Shown: positions 1-7,314 of the stretch, piece by piece
How positions within the stretch are numbered: the first letter of the stretch is position 1
How the letters are laid out: every line of letters begins with the position of its first letter
DNA from: Entomortierella parvispora
Taxonomy: Eukaryota > Mortierellomycota > Mortierellomycetes > Mortierellales > Mortierellaceae
Length of the DNA: 33,099 nucleotides
Direction: 5' to 3'
NCBI GenBank assembly: GCA_963573315.1
Contig: CAUYJH010000045.1
Span: 1-33,099 of the forward strand
The notes under the pieces: generated by a model
Seen by the model: only the letters and a program-made list of their open reading frames with translations
Databases searched by the model: none
Told to the model about the DNA's origin: nothing
Made by a program: the position numbers and the translations under genes

Positions 1-3000
1 GACGAGAGCTCAGCACTTGTGCTTGTTACTGACCACGCGGTTTGAAGAACGCGCGCTAGCCTGGGCTGTGCTGCAGTGCTACAAGAGACTACAGGATAGA
101 CATGCAAGGGGGCGTTAGTGACTGAAGTACACAAACGAAGGCCTAGGAAGTAGGGCGCAAGGGATTTTTTTTGTTTGGCTGGATTTCATATATTTTAGTT
201 CAGCTCAGAGCATACCTTAAAAAAAAACACGAGCCGTGCTCTTGTGTCTGAGTTGCACGCGAGTGCTGGGCTTGGTTGGACAACCCTTGGAGCCATGGCA
301 GAGATGGATCATGACTGAAATGGAAATGTGCATGTGAAATGTCAGTGGGAATGTAGGGTGGGTGTGGGGAGGAGGGGAGGTGGTGAGAGAGAAAAAAAAG
401 AAAACAAAAAATCAGCGCGCGCATTTTTGTATCTGCAGCGGAGAGGTCTGGTCCCGTGTAAACGGTCTGAACGGTCTAACCCTGTGTAAACGGTCGAACA
501 CCGTGTAAACAACGGTCCAGCTACATGGCCAGATAGCCCTTTTCCCTTCTTTTCCATGCACACTCGGTCCGGTGGCTTGAACGCAATTACGAAGGTGGAC
601 CTTGTCCTAGGGTCCGCAAGAGAGGTTCATTCCTACAAGTGGCACGCGTACCAACATTGTCTTTGAAGTTCTCGGAGAGGGAGGAGGCACCGTGGAGAAT
701 GGAGAATCAGATGGCACTGGCTGCATCCCACCATAGCTCGGGGGGGGGGGGTTTTGTTCTCATGCCTCCGTCTACCTGTCAGATCCTGAAAACTGGAAGG
801 AGGAAGACGTCTCCTCAGTGAAGATATCTGTCGTGTTGGATCCGATCATCGGATCCTGGACCCTGGATCCATAAAGGTTGCGGTGGAGGGTCCATCTCTC
901 TTTTTAATGACCGATCCTTCTCGGGAAAAGAAAAAGAAGCAGACGTGCTCGGTCTTGATATGTTCTGGAGAGTGGTCAGGAGCACAAAAGGAGGCGGGCA
1001 TCTCCCTTCTCCCTGCGTGGATCTGTTGATCTAGGATCTAGGATGGCATCCAGGACGGTGGCGACAAAAGATCCTTGTCCTCTCCATTGCACTCAGAGCA
1101 CTCGAGTCTCTGCTGCACCCAAAGATCAGCGATGGTGATCGGTACTCTCTCCTGGATCTCTGGCGCTCCCCCCGAGGACAAAAGTCGACAAGTCTTGGGG
1201 CGACTGCAACCAACACATCCTCCCCGTCACCAAGCAGCCATGTAGCCGGCACCCCCATCTCGCGTCAAAGCCATACCGCACTCGCCTAGTATTTTCCAAC
1301 CTACTGTACTTCTCAACCTTCTTCTCAACCTATATATCTACTTCTCAGCCTACTTCTCAACCTAGTGAACGTTTCATTCAATTTGGTGGGGACCTGATGA
1401 CCTTTGTTTTCTTGATCAACTATTACTTCAAGAGATTCATGTTGTCATTGTTGACGAACACTGCTCGGTTCCTCTCATCAGGAATATTGAAAAGAGTTGA
1501 CATTTCTTTTTTTATTTATTGTACAGTGATCGCGCGTTTACTTCTTAGTCTGTGGTCACTCAAAGGAACAAGATCGATGATGGGTCTCTGTATTAAAATC
1601 ACGAAGAGAACAGAAAGATGGCATCCATTCAAAGGTACAAGGACAATACGGTCCCAGGGGCCATGGGTTCGATCTCGAAGAGAAGAGCGGCACCGCATCA
1701 CGTTGGAAGTGACCGTTCCCCGCCAAGCGATGGAGAGGAGAAGTGAGCAACAGTCAACGACAAAAAAAATAGAGAACTCTTGACAAAGTACCTCACCAAA
1801 GGCCGAGATCACCCCTCATACACAAATCCAGCCTATCAAAATAGCTAAAAGTACACACCAGTATGCAGAGGAGGACATGATGAAGGACTCCTAGAGTCGA
1901 TCGATCCTCACACGACATCTGGCTTGATGCGCACTCTTCTTCGCCTATGATATGGAAGGTATAGGGTAGAGTTTGGATCTCGGAAAAGGGCTTCAGAGGA
2001 CTGTAATGATCAGAGAGAGACTCTAGTCGGCCTGCGTTGACAATGCTCCTCTCGTTCACGAGGATGGGGTGGGTGAGGACACGGTGCGGGGTTTGGTTCC
2101 TAAGAAGTGGCAAGACTATGTAAATGGTCAGTGGACGCTATCAAGACGCGGTTGCACCTCTATTGCAATTAACCTAGCCAGGGGCTTCCCACCAGCCGCA
2201 GAGGTGTTTCTCAGAGTGGCCCCCCCATCTCCCCCACACCCCGCACCCGCAACCCAAGCCCATCCCTCCACTCTCACCCCCTTCTGCTATTGTCCACCTG
2301 TAGGTGGGGGCCCCAACCATCTTCGTGAATGGAGGTAGCCGCGGAGGAGGAGTTTTCTGGGCCAGGATGGCGCTTACCCCCCCCCCCCCTCTCCTCTCCC
2401 TCTTGTCCTCTCTTTGCATCCAACGCCCTCACCCAGCCCACACCCCCTTCTGCAATTATGCACCTGTAGGTGGGGCCCCAACCATCTTCCGATAATGGAG
2501 ACAGCCGCGGAGGAGGTGTTTCTGGGTCAGGATGGTGCTTAACCCCCCCCCTCTCCCTCTCCCTCTTGTCCTCTCTTCGCCACCTAAAGTCTTCATTGAA
2601 ATTCACACAAGCGCCATAGACGCCTTGTCTTGGAGCGCTTAGCCCACTGCCATTACCTTGTTTGAGCTCAAAGGGGTGGACGACCTGAATGGAATGTGAT
2701 CCTTGCGGAAGACTTGGTTCCTAAGAAGTGGAAAGACTGTGTAAATGGTCAGCGGACGCTACCAAGACGCGTGTAAACCCACTTTGTACAGATGTCTCTC
2801 AGAGGTCGGCCCCAGCCTCACTCACTCCCTTCGACTTTATCCACGGAGGGGGCCAGATCACTACATAACAGTGCCAGCCGAAGAAGGTTGAGGACAGCCA
2901 GCCCACCGCCACTATTCATCATTGAAACTTCACACAGGCACCAAAGGACGCCCTGCCCTGAAGCGCTGAGGCCACTGCCATTACCTTGTCTTTGTCCAGG

Positions 3001-3669
3001 AGCCGACGGTATGGATGGAATATGGATATGGATATGGTCCATGTGTCCAGTGCTTGGTCCTGTGCATCCACTTGGCCCCGAAGAAATAATAGTAATAGCC
3101 GTACCATGGATGGAGGTAGCACCGATGAGATGGCTAGGATGGGAGAGGAGAAAGCTGTCCTCTTCTTGGGCTTTGGATGGCGGATGGCGCGTACTTTGAC
3201 TCCCTTCGATGGATGGATGGACGGATGGATGGACGACGCGTTCTTGTTTACTTGAAGCGGGACTGCTTTTTGTGTTGACTGGTGGCAAGCCAGCCGCAGC
3301 AGAAAAGCTGGCAGGCAGGGGAGGCGTTCTTGGTGGGCGGTCACCACTGAAAGCGTGCAAAGATGCAAGGGTGCAAGGACCGAGCATGCTCCAAAGAGCC
3401 GGGGTTGCTGTGGAGTCTCTGAAAGCGAGCCTCTGAAAGCAGCGGATGTTGTTGAAAGGCCGGTGGCCTCTGGCGGAGTTGAAGGTAGCCAGTTGAGAGG
3501 CGCTACCCTCGGTCTCTTTGTAGGGAAGAGACGTTCTTGAAGGACAGCGGGCGGCAGAGGACAGAGCTTTCTTTTGGAGAGCGAAGCGCGTCACCAGAGA
3601 GGCAGATGGAGCTGGTATTTTTCAGGAACTGGGTCTCTTGAGACCTGGCTTATGCTTCTCTGGGCCCGA
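1..3669 (+). repeat. Repeat unit, copy 1 (indel-rich edge copy, 3669 bp)
   Basis: This copy holds most of the differences in the array. Relative to copy 2 it has T8 not T7 (165-172), A9 not A8 (219-227), G12 not G11 (740-751), one T missing near 1010, one extra T near 1074, A8 not A7 (1762-1769), an extra A near 2251, an extra G near 2306-2310, one C missing near 2325, C13 not C14 (2377-2389) and one C missing near 2393. These sum to the observed +3 bp. All are indels and most are in homopolymers, the pattern expected of lower consensus quality at a contig end rather than of biological divergence. They break the 147- and 114-codon frames seen intact in copies 2-9. Confidence 0.95.
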
Positions 3670-4022
3670 GACGAGAGCTCAGCACTTGTGCTTGTTACTG
3701 ACCACGCGGTTTGAAGAACGCGCGCTAGCCTGGGCTGTGCTGCAGTGCTACAAGAGACTACAGGATAGACATGCAAGGGGGCGTTAGTGACTGAAGTACA
3801 CAAACGAAGGCCTAGGAAGTAGGGCGCAAGGGATTTTTTTGTTTGGCTGGATTTCATATATTTTAGTTCAGCTCAGAGCATACCTTAAAAAAAACACGAG
3901 CCGTGCTCTTGTGTCTGAGTTGCACGCGAGTGCTGGGCTTGGTTGGACAACCCTTGGAGCCATGGCAGAGATGGATCATGACTGAAATGGAAATGTGCAT
4001 GTGAAATGTCAGTGGGAATGTA
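3670..4022. other. Unit segment without recognisable feature
   Basis: Mixed-composition sequence with several CpG-rich words (ACGCGGTTTGAAGAACGCGC), a T7 run near 3834-3840 and an A8 run near 3887-3894. The short reverse-strand frames here contain no recognisable domain. I see no RNA gene or mobile-element end. The homologous segment is present in every copy, including the partial tenth. Confidence 0.6.
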
Positions 4023-4079
4023 GGGTGGGTGTGGGGAGGAGGGGAGGTGGTGAGAGAGAAAAAAAAGAAAACAAAAAAT
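4023..4079 (+). other. G-quadruplex-type motif running into a purine tract
   Basis: Four G tracts lie at 4023-4025, 4027-4029, 4033-4036 and 4041-4044, separated by loops T, TGT and AGGA. This fits the canonical G3+N1-7 quadruplex pattern on the forward strand. It is followed by a nearly pure purine stretch of GA and A runs up to about 4079. Such a tract can form non-B DNA, and in LTR retrotransposons a purine tract can prime plus-strand synthesis. No retrotransposon proteins are present here, so that role is not claimed. Confidence 0.6.
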
Positions 4080-4110
4080 CAGCGCGCGCATTTTTGTATC
4101 TGCAGCGGAG

Positions 4111-4187
4111 AGGTCTGGTCCCGTGTAAACGGTCTGAACGGTCTAACCCTGTGTAAACGGTCGAACACCGTGTAAACAACGGTCCAG
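4111..4187 (+). promoter_or_regulatory. Cluster of GTGTAAAC and ACGGTC motifs
   Basis: GTGTAAAC occurs at 4123-4130, 4151-4158 and 4170-4177. ACGGTC occurs at 4129-4134, 4138-4143, 4157-4162 and 4179-4184. Two occurrences form the small dyad CCGT-N4-7-ACGG. A further GTGTAAAC lies at 6437-6444, at the end of module M2. The core GTAAACA at 4172-4178 resembles the forkhead-type RYAAAYA site. A dense, imperfectly periodic motif cluster suggests either a decayed minisatellite or a protein-binding array; the sequence alone cannot decide. Confidence 0.45.
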
Positions 4188-4406
4188 CTACATGGCCAGA
4201 TAGCCCTTTTCCCTTCTTTTCCATGCACACTCGGTCCGGTGGCTTGAACGCAATTACGAAGGTGGACCTTGTCCTAGGGTCCGCAAGAGAGGTTCATTCC
4301 TACAAGTGGCACGCGTACCAACATTGTCTTTGAAGTTCTCGGAGAGGGAGGAGGCACCGTGGAGAATGGAGAATCAGATGGCACTGGCTGCATCCCACCA
4401 TAGCTC

Positions 4407-4417
4407 GGGGGGGGGGG
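4407..4417 (+). repeat. Poly-G run (G10-G12 between copies)
   Basis: Eleven consecutive G in copies 2-7, twelve in copy 1, ten in copies 8 and 9. It is one of only a few sites that vary in the array. Run length changes the reading frame of any ORF crossing it. Confidence 0.95.
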
Positions 4418-4480
4418 TTTTGTTCTCATGCCTCCGTCTACCTGTCAGATCCTGAAAACTGGAAGGAGGAAGACGTCTCC

Positions 4481-4924
4481 TCAGTGAAGATATCTGTCGT
4501 GTTGGATCCGATCATCGGATCCTGGACCCTGGATCCATAAAGGTTGCGGTGGAGGGTCCATCTCTCTTTTTAATGACCGATCCTTCTCGGGAAAAGAAAA
4601 AGAAGCAGACGTGCTCGGTCTTGATATGTTCTGGAGAGTGGTCAGGAGCACAAAAGGAGGCGGGCATCTCCCTTCTTCCCTGCGTGGATCTGTTGATCTA
4701 GGATCTAGGATGGCATCCAGGACGGTGGCGACAAAAGATCCTGTCCTCTCCATTGCACTCAGAGCACTCGAGTCTCTGCTGCACCCAAAGATCAGCGATG
4801 GTGATCGGTACTCTCTCCTGGATCTCTGGCGCTCCCCCCGAGGACAAAAGTCGACAAGTCTTGGGGCGACTGCAACCAACACATCCTCCCCGTCACCAAG
4901 CAGCCATGTAGCCGGCACCCCCAT
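4481..4924 (-). other. 147-codon open frame, doubtful coding status
   Basis: An ATG-initiated reverse frame; its start lies at 4922-4924. The translation is rich in R, S, P and D, with no recognisable domain, signal peptide or membrane segment. A 114-codon forward frame (4611-4955, starting at GTG; first ATG at 4626) overlaps most of it, so at most one could be coding. It recurs at 8147-8590, 11813-12256, 15481-15924, 19147-19590, 22813-23256, 26478-26921 and 30144-30587, and is broken in copy 1 by two single-base indels. Because the copies are identical there is no codon-level conservation to test. Most likely a chance frame in a moderately GC-rich segment. Confidence 0.15.
4504..4560. other. 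Perfect 9-bp-arm palindrome plus adjacent inverted repeat
   Basis: GGATCCGAT (4504-4512) and ATCGGATCC (4514-4522) are exact reverse complements with a single base between them. Directly next to it, TGGACCCT (4523-4530) and AGGGTCCA (4553-4560) form a second exact 8-bp inverted repeat with a 22-base spacer. A third GGATCC lies at 4531-4536. The arrangement could be a dimeric protein-binding site, a cruciform, or paired hairpins in a transcript. It is not followed by a U-rich tract, so a simple terminator is not suggested. Confidence 0.75.
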
Positions 4925-4974
4925 CTCGCGTCAAAGCCATACCGCACTCGCCTAGTATTTTCCAACCTACTGTA

Positions 4975-5030
4975 CTTCTCAACCTTCTTCTCAACCTATA
5001 TATCTACTTCTCAGCCTACTTCTCAACCTA
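4975..5030 (+). promoter_or_regulatory. Four CTTCTCAACCTA 12-mers flanking a TATA-like core
   Basis: Two tandem 12-mers (4975-4986, 4987-4998), the 8-bp spacer TATATCTA (4999-5006), then two more 12-mers (5007-5018 with one A-to-G change, 5019-5030). A degenerate half copy, CCAACCTA, lies at 4962-4969. TATATAT spans 4997-5003. Pyrimidine-rich sequence around a TATA element is promoter-like, and the first downstream ATG is at 5063, about 60 bp away, in a weak start context (C at -3). It may equally be a short minisatellite. Transcription is inferred, not shown. Confidence 0.4.
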
Positions 5031-5062
5031 GTGAACGTTTCATTCAATTTGGTGGGGACCTG

Positions 5063-5437
5063 ATGACCTTTGTTTTCTTGATCAACTATTACTTCAAGAG
5101 ATTCATGTTGTCATTGTTGACGAACACTGCTCGGTTCCTCTCATCAGGAATATTGAAAAGAGTTGACATTTCTTTTTTTATTTATTGTACAGTGATCGCG
5201 CGTTTACTTCTTAGTCTGTGGTCACTCAAAGGAACAAGATCGATGATGGGTCTCTGTATTAAAATCACGAAGAGAACAGAAAGATGGCATCCATTCAAAG
5301 GTACAAGGACAATACGGTCCCAGGGGCCATGGGTTCGATCTCGAAGAGAAGAGCGGCACCGCATCACGTTGGAAGTGACCGTTCCCCGCCAAGCGATGGA
5401 GAGGAGAAGTGAGCAACAGTCAACGACAAAAAAATAG
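5063..5437 (+). other. 124-codon open frame downstream of the TATA-like block, doubtful
   Basis: ATG at 5063 and TAG at 5435-5437, directly after an A7 run. The translation has two hydrophobic stretches (residues about 2-20 and 36-55) followed by a strongly basic tail rich in R, K and T; no family is recognised. It recurs at 8729-9103, 12395-12769, 16063-16437, 19729-20103, 23395-23769, 27060-27434 and 30726-31100. In copy 1 (1397-1783) an A8 run shifts the end, giving 128 codons. It lies just after the only promoter-like block of the unit, which is the sole reason to keep it in view. An 89-codon reverse frame overlaps it. Probably not a real gene. Confidence 0.15.
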
Positions 5438-5757
5438 AGAACTCTTGACAAAGTACCTCACCAAAGGCCGAGATCACCCCTCATACACAAATCCAGCCTA
5501 TCAAAATAGCTAAAAGTACACACCAGTATGCAGAGGAGGACATGATGAAGGACTCCTAGAGTCGATCGATCCTCACACGACATCTGGCTTGATGCGCACT
5601 CTTCTTCGCCTATGATATGGAAGGTATAGGGTAGAGTTTGGATCTCGGAAAAGGGCTTCAGAGGACTGTAATGATCAGAGAGAGACTCTAGTCGGCCTGC
5701 GTTGACAATGCTCCTCTCGTTCACGAGGATGGGGTGGGTGAGGACACGGTGCGGGGT
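5438..5757. other. Unit segment without recognisable feature
   Basis: This stretch continues the GATC-rich segment up to about 5676 and holds TCGATCGATCC near 5563-5572 and a small inverted repeat CTCG-TTCA-CGAG near 5717-5728. The reverse-strand frame covering it (106 codons, TTG start at 5778) has no recognisable domain. No RNA gene was seen. Confidence 0.55.
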
Positions 5758-5858
5758 TTGGTTCCTAAGAAGTGGCAAGACTATGTAAATGGTCAGTGGA
5801 CGCTATCAAGACGCGGTTGCACCTCTATTGCAATTAACCTAGCCAGGGGCTTCCCACC

Positions 5859-6250
5859 AGCCGCAGAGGTGTTTCTCAGAGTGGCCCCCCCATCTCCCCC
5901 ACACCCCGCACCCGCACCCAAGCCCATCCCTCCACTCTCACCCCCTTCTGCTATTGTCCACCTGTAGGTGGGGCCCCAACCATCTTCCGTGAATGGAGGT
6001 AGCCGCGGAGGAGGAGTTTTCTGGGCCAGGATGGCGCTTACCCCCCCCCCCCCCTCTCCCTCTCCCTCTTGTCCTCTCTTTGCATCCAACGCCCTCACCC
6101 AGCCCACACCCCCTTCTGCAATTATGCACCTGTAGGTGGGGCCCCAACCATCTTCCGATAATGGAGACAGCCGCGGAGGAGGTGTTTCTGGGTCAGGATG
6201 GTGCTTAACCCCCCCCCTCTCCCTCTCCCTCTTGTCCTCTCTTCGCCACC
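5859..6250 (+). repeat. Three C/T-rich subrepeats inside M1 (S1-S3)
   Basis: Each subrepeat starts with AGCCGCRGAGG: S1 5859-6000 (142 bp), S2 6001-6168 (168 bp) and S3 6169-6250 (truncated). S1 and S2 share a 3' part ending CCACCTGTAGGTGGGGCCCC and then CCATCTTCCG. S2 and S3 share the 5' part with a poly-C run followed by CTCTCCCTCTCCCTCTTG. The C runs are C14 at 6041-6054 and C9 near 6209-6217. The long pseudo-frames on both strands here follow from the biased composition and translate to P-rich or G/E/R-rich low-complexity protein. Confidence 0.85.
5958..5971. other. Hairpin CCACCTGTAGGTGG (repeated as CACCTGTAGGTG at 6127-6138)
   Basis: CCACCT and AGGTGG are exact reverse complements separated by GT. 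The same dyad with 5-bp arms recurs in the next subrepeat at 6127-6138. It contains two opposed CACCTG-type E-box words. It may be only part of the subrepeat consensus. Confidence 0.6.
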
Positions 6251-6379
6251 TAAAGTCTTCATTGAAATTCACACAAGCGCCATAGACGCCTTGTCTTGGA
6301 GCGCTTAGCCCACTGCCATTACCTTGTTTGAGCTCAAAGGGGTGGACGACCTGAATGGAATGTGATCCTTGCGGAAGAC

Positions 6380-6655
6380 TTGGTTCCTAAGAAGTGGAAA
6401 GACTGTGTAAATGGTCAGCGGACGCTACCAAGACGCGTGTAAACCCACTTTGTACAGATGTCTCTCAGAGGTCGGCCCCAGCCTCACTCACTCCCTTCGA
6501 CTTTATCCACGGAGGGGGCCAGATCACTACATAACAGTGCCAGCCGAAGAAGGTTGAGGACAGCCAGCCCACCGCCACTATTCATCATTGAAACTTCACA
6601 CAGGCACCAAAGGACGCCCTGCCCTGAAGCGCTGAGGCCACTGCCATTACCTTGT
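6380..6655 (+). repeat. Internal module M2 (shorter arm of the duplication)
   Basis: M2 is the counterpart of M1 without the C/T-rich expansion. Its opening 58 bp (6380-6437) differs from M1 at four positions, three of them transitions. Its closing block 6586-6655 corresponds to M1 6260-6327, and both end in CTGCCATTACCTTGT. It contains an extra GTGTAAAC at 6437-6444. A 135-codon forward frame (6458-6865, ATG start) begins inside it and has no recognisable domain. Confidence 0.85.
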
Positions 6656-6673
6656 CTTTGTCCAGGAGCCGAC

Positions 6674-6712
6674 GGTATGGATGGAATATGGATATGGATA
6701 TGGTCCATGTGT
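6674..6712 (+). repeat. ATGGAT/GGATAT short tandem repeat
   Basis: Interrupted repeats of ATGGAT, ATATGGAT and GGATAT. It encodes alternating dipeptides in several frames, so it inflates the pseudo-ORFs crossing it. Confidence 0.8.
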
Positions 6713-6873
6713 CCAGTGCTTGGTCCTGTGCATCCACTTGGCCCCGAAGAAATAATAGTAATAGCCGTACCATGGATGGAGGTAGCACCGATGAGATGGC
6801 TAGGATGGGAGAGGAGAAAGCTGTCCTCTTCTTGGGCTTTGGATGGCGGATGGCGCGTACTTTGACTCCCTTC

Positions 6874-6903
6874 GATGGATGGATGGACGGATGGATGGAC
6901 GAC
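6874..6903 (+). repeat. ATGG tetranucleotide microsatellite
   Basis: Tandem ATGG/ACGG units (GATGGATGGATGGACGGATG and onward), identical in length in all nine copies. A microsatellite of this kind would normally vary between old array copies. Confidence 0.85.
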
Positions 6904-7021
6904 GCGTTCTTGTTTACTTGAAGCGGGACTGCTTTTTGTGTTGACTGGTGGCAAGCCAGCCGCAGCAGAAAAGCTGGCAGGCAGGGGAGGCGTTCTTGGT
7001 GGGCGGTCACCACTGAAAGCG

Positions 7022-7045
7022 TGCAAAGATGCAAGGGTGCAAGGA
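7022..7045 (+). repeat. 8-bp TGCAARGR triplet repeat
   Basis: TGCAAAGA, TGCAAGGG and TGCAAGGA follow each other without spacing. Slightly downstream CTCTGAAAGC is repeated at 7083-7092 and 7097-7106. Both are probably replication-slippage products. Confidence 0.7.
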
Positions 7046-7294
7046 CCGAGCATGCTCCAAAGAGCCGGGGTTGCTGTGGAGTCTCTGAAAGCGAGCCTCT
7101 GAAAGCAGCGGATGTTGTTGAAAGGCCGGTGGCCTCTGGCGGAGTTGAAGGTAGCCAGTTGAGAGGCGCTACCCTCGGTCTCTTTGTAGGGAAGAGACGT
7201 TCTTGAAGGACAGCGGGCGGCAGAGGACAGAGCTTTCTTTTGGAGAGCGAAGCGCGTCACCAGAGAGGCAGATGGAGCTGGTATTTTTCAGGAA

Positions 7295-7314
7295 CTGGGT
7301 CTCTTGAGACCTGG
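7295..7314. other. Short hairpin CTGGGTCTC-TT-GAGACCTGG
   Basis: Six inner base pairs (GGTCTC/GAGACC) with a two-base loop. In RNA the stem extends to nine pairs with two G-U wobbles. It lies 22 bp before the arbitrary unit boundary. No T tract follows, so a terminator role is not supported. Confidence 0.5.

Larger units (their letters stand above)
4505..5676. other. GATC-enriched segment of the unit
   Basis: Twenty-one GATC tetranucleotides were counted between 4505 and 5676, where about 4-5 are expected for random sequence. Twelve of them lie in the first 320 bp. Only four (3974, 4448, 6364, 6522) were found in the other roughly 2.5 kb of the unit. The sharp compositional difference suggests that this third of the unit has a different origin or is built from decayed short GATC-containing repeats such as GGATCTAGGATCTAGG (near 4690-4710). 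Confidence 0.7.
5758..6327 (+). repeat. Internal module M1 (longer arm of an old duplication)
   Basis: M1 opens with a 58-bp block (5758-5815) that matches 6380-6437 at 54 of 58 positions. It ends with a 68-bp block (6260-6327) that is clearly similar to 6586-6655, with several substitutions and small gaps. Between them M1 carries extra C/T-rich subrepeats (5859-6250), making it about 294 bp longer than M2. Weaker similarity continues at both edges, for example the segments after 6340 and after 6665. The duplication is much older than the array, because its arms have diverged while the units have not. Confidence 0.85.
6484..7260 (-). other. Longest open frame of the unit (258 codons, GTG start), doubtful
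   Basis: The frame opens at a GTG (7258-7260); the first ATG is at 7051-7053 and leaves 189 codons. The product would be rich in S, P, A, H and T, with a low-complexity stretch from the ATGG repeat and a short HIHIHI run from the GGATAT repeat; no domain, targeting signal or membrane helix is convincing. The same segment is also open in other frames (149-codon reverse frame with TTG start; 135-, 89-, 75- and 61-codon forward frames), which points to a stop-poor composition rather than to selection. It recurs at 2818-3594, 10150-10926, 13818-14594, 17484-18260, 21150-21926, 24816-25592, 28481-29257 and 32146-32922, intact even in copy 1. If anything in the unit is translated this is the longest candidate, but I consider it unlikely. 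Confidence 0.15.

Noticed and set aside
1031-1258. Copy-1-specific frames (for example 639-821 and 1031-1258) as distinct genes
   Set aside because: They result from the extra or missing bases of copy 1 relative to all other copies and probably reflect consensus errors.
4139-4150. CTAACCCT, a telomere-like word
   Set aside because: Only one occurrence per unit, within the ACGGTC motif cluster, with no tandem telomeric repeats.
5063-5070. TGATGA near 5061-5066 as a snoRNA box C
   Set aside because: No CTGA box D at a plausible distance and no terminal stem.
5332-5342. GGTTCGATCTC resembling a tRNA or SINE B box
   Set aside because: The flanks do not form a T-stem (CATGG versus CTCGA do not pair), there is no A box at the right distance and no cloverleaf. 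It is better explained as the dyad TTCGA-TC-TCGAA.
5793-6272. 159-codon reverse frame and the overlapping 69-, 71- and 77-codon frames
   Set aside because: They lie in C/T-rich subrepeats, begin mostly at non-ATG codons, give low-complexity translations, and change with every run-length indel (copies 1, 4 and 9).
6875-7102. MDGWTDGW-type peptide at the start of a 75-codon forward frame
   Set aside because: It is the direct translation of the ATGG microsatellite, not a protein motif.
7295-7314. Hairpin as an intrinsic terminator
   Set aside because: There is no T tract after the stem and no gene upstream for it to end.
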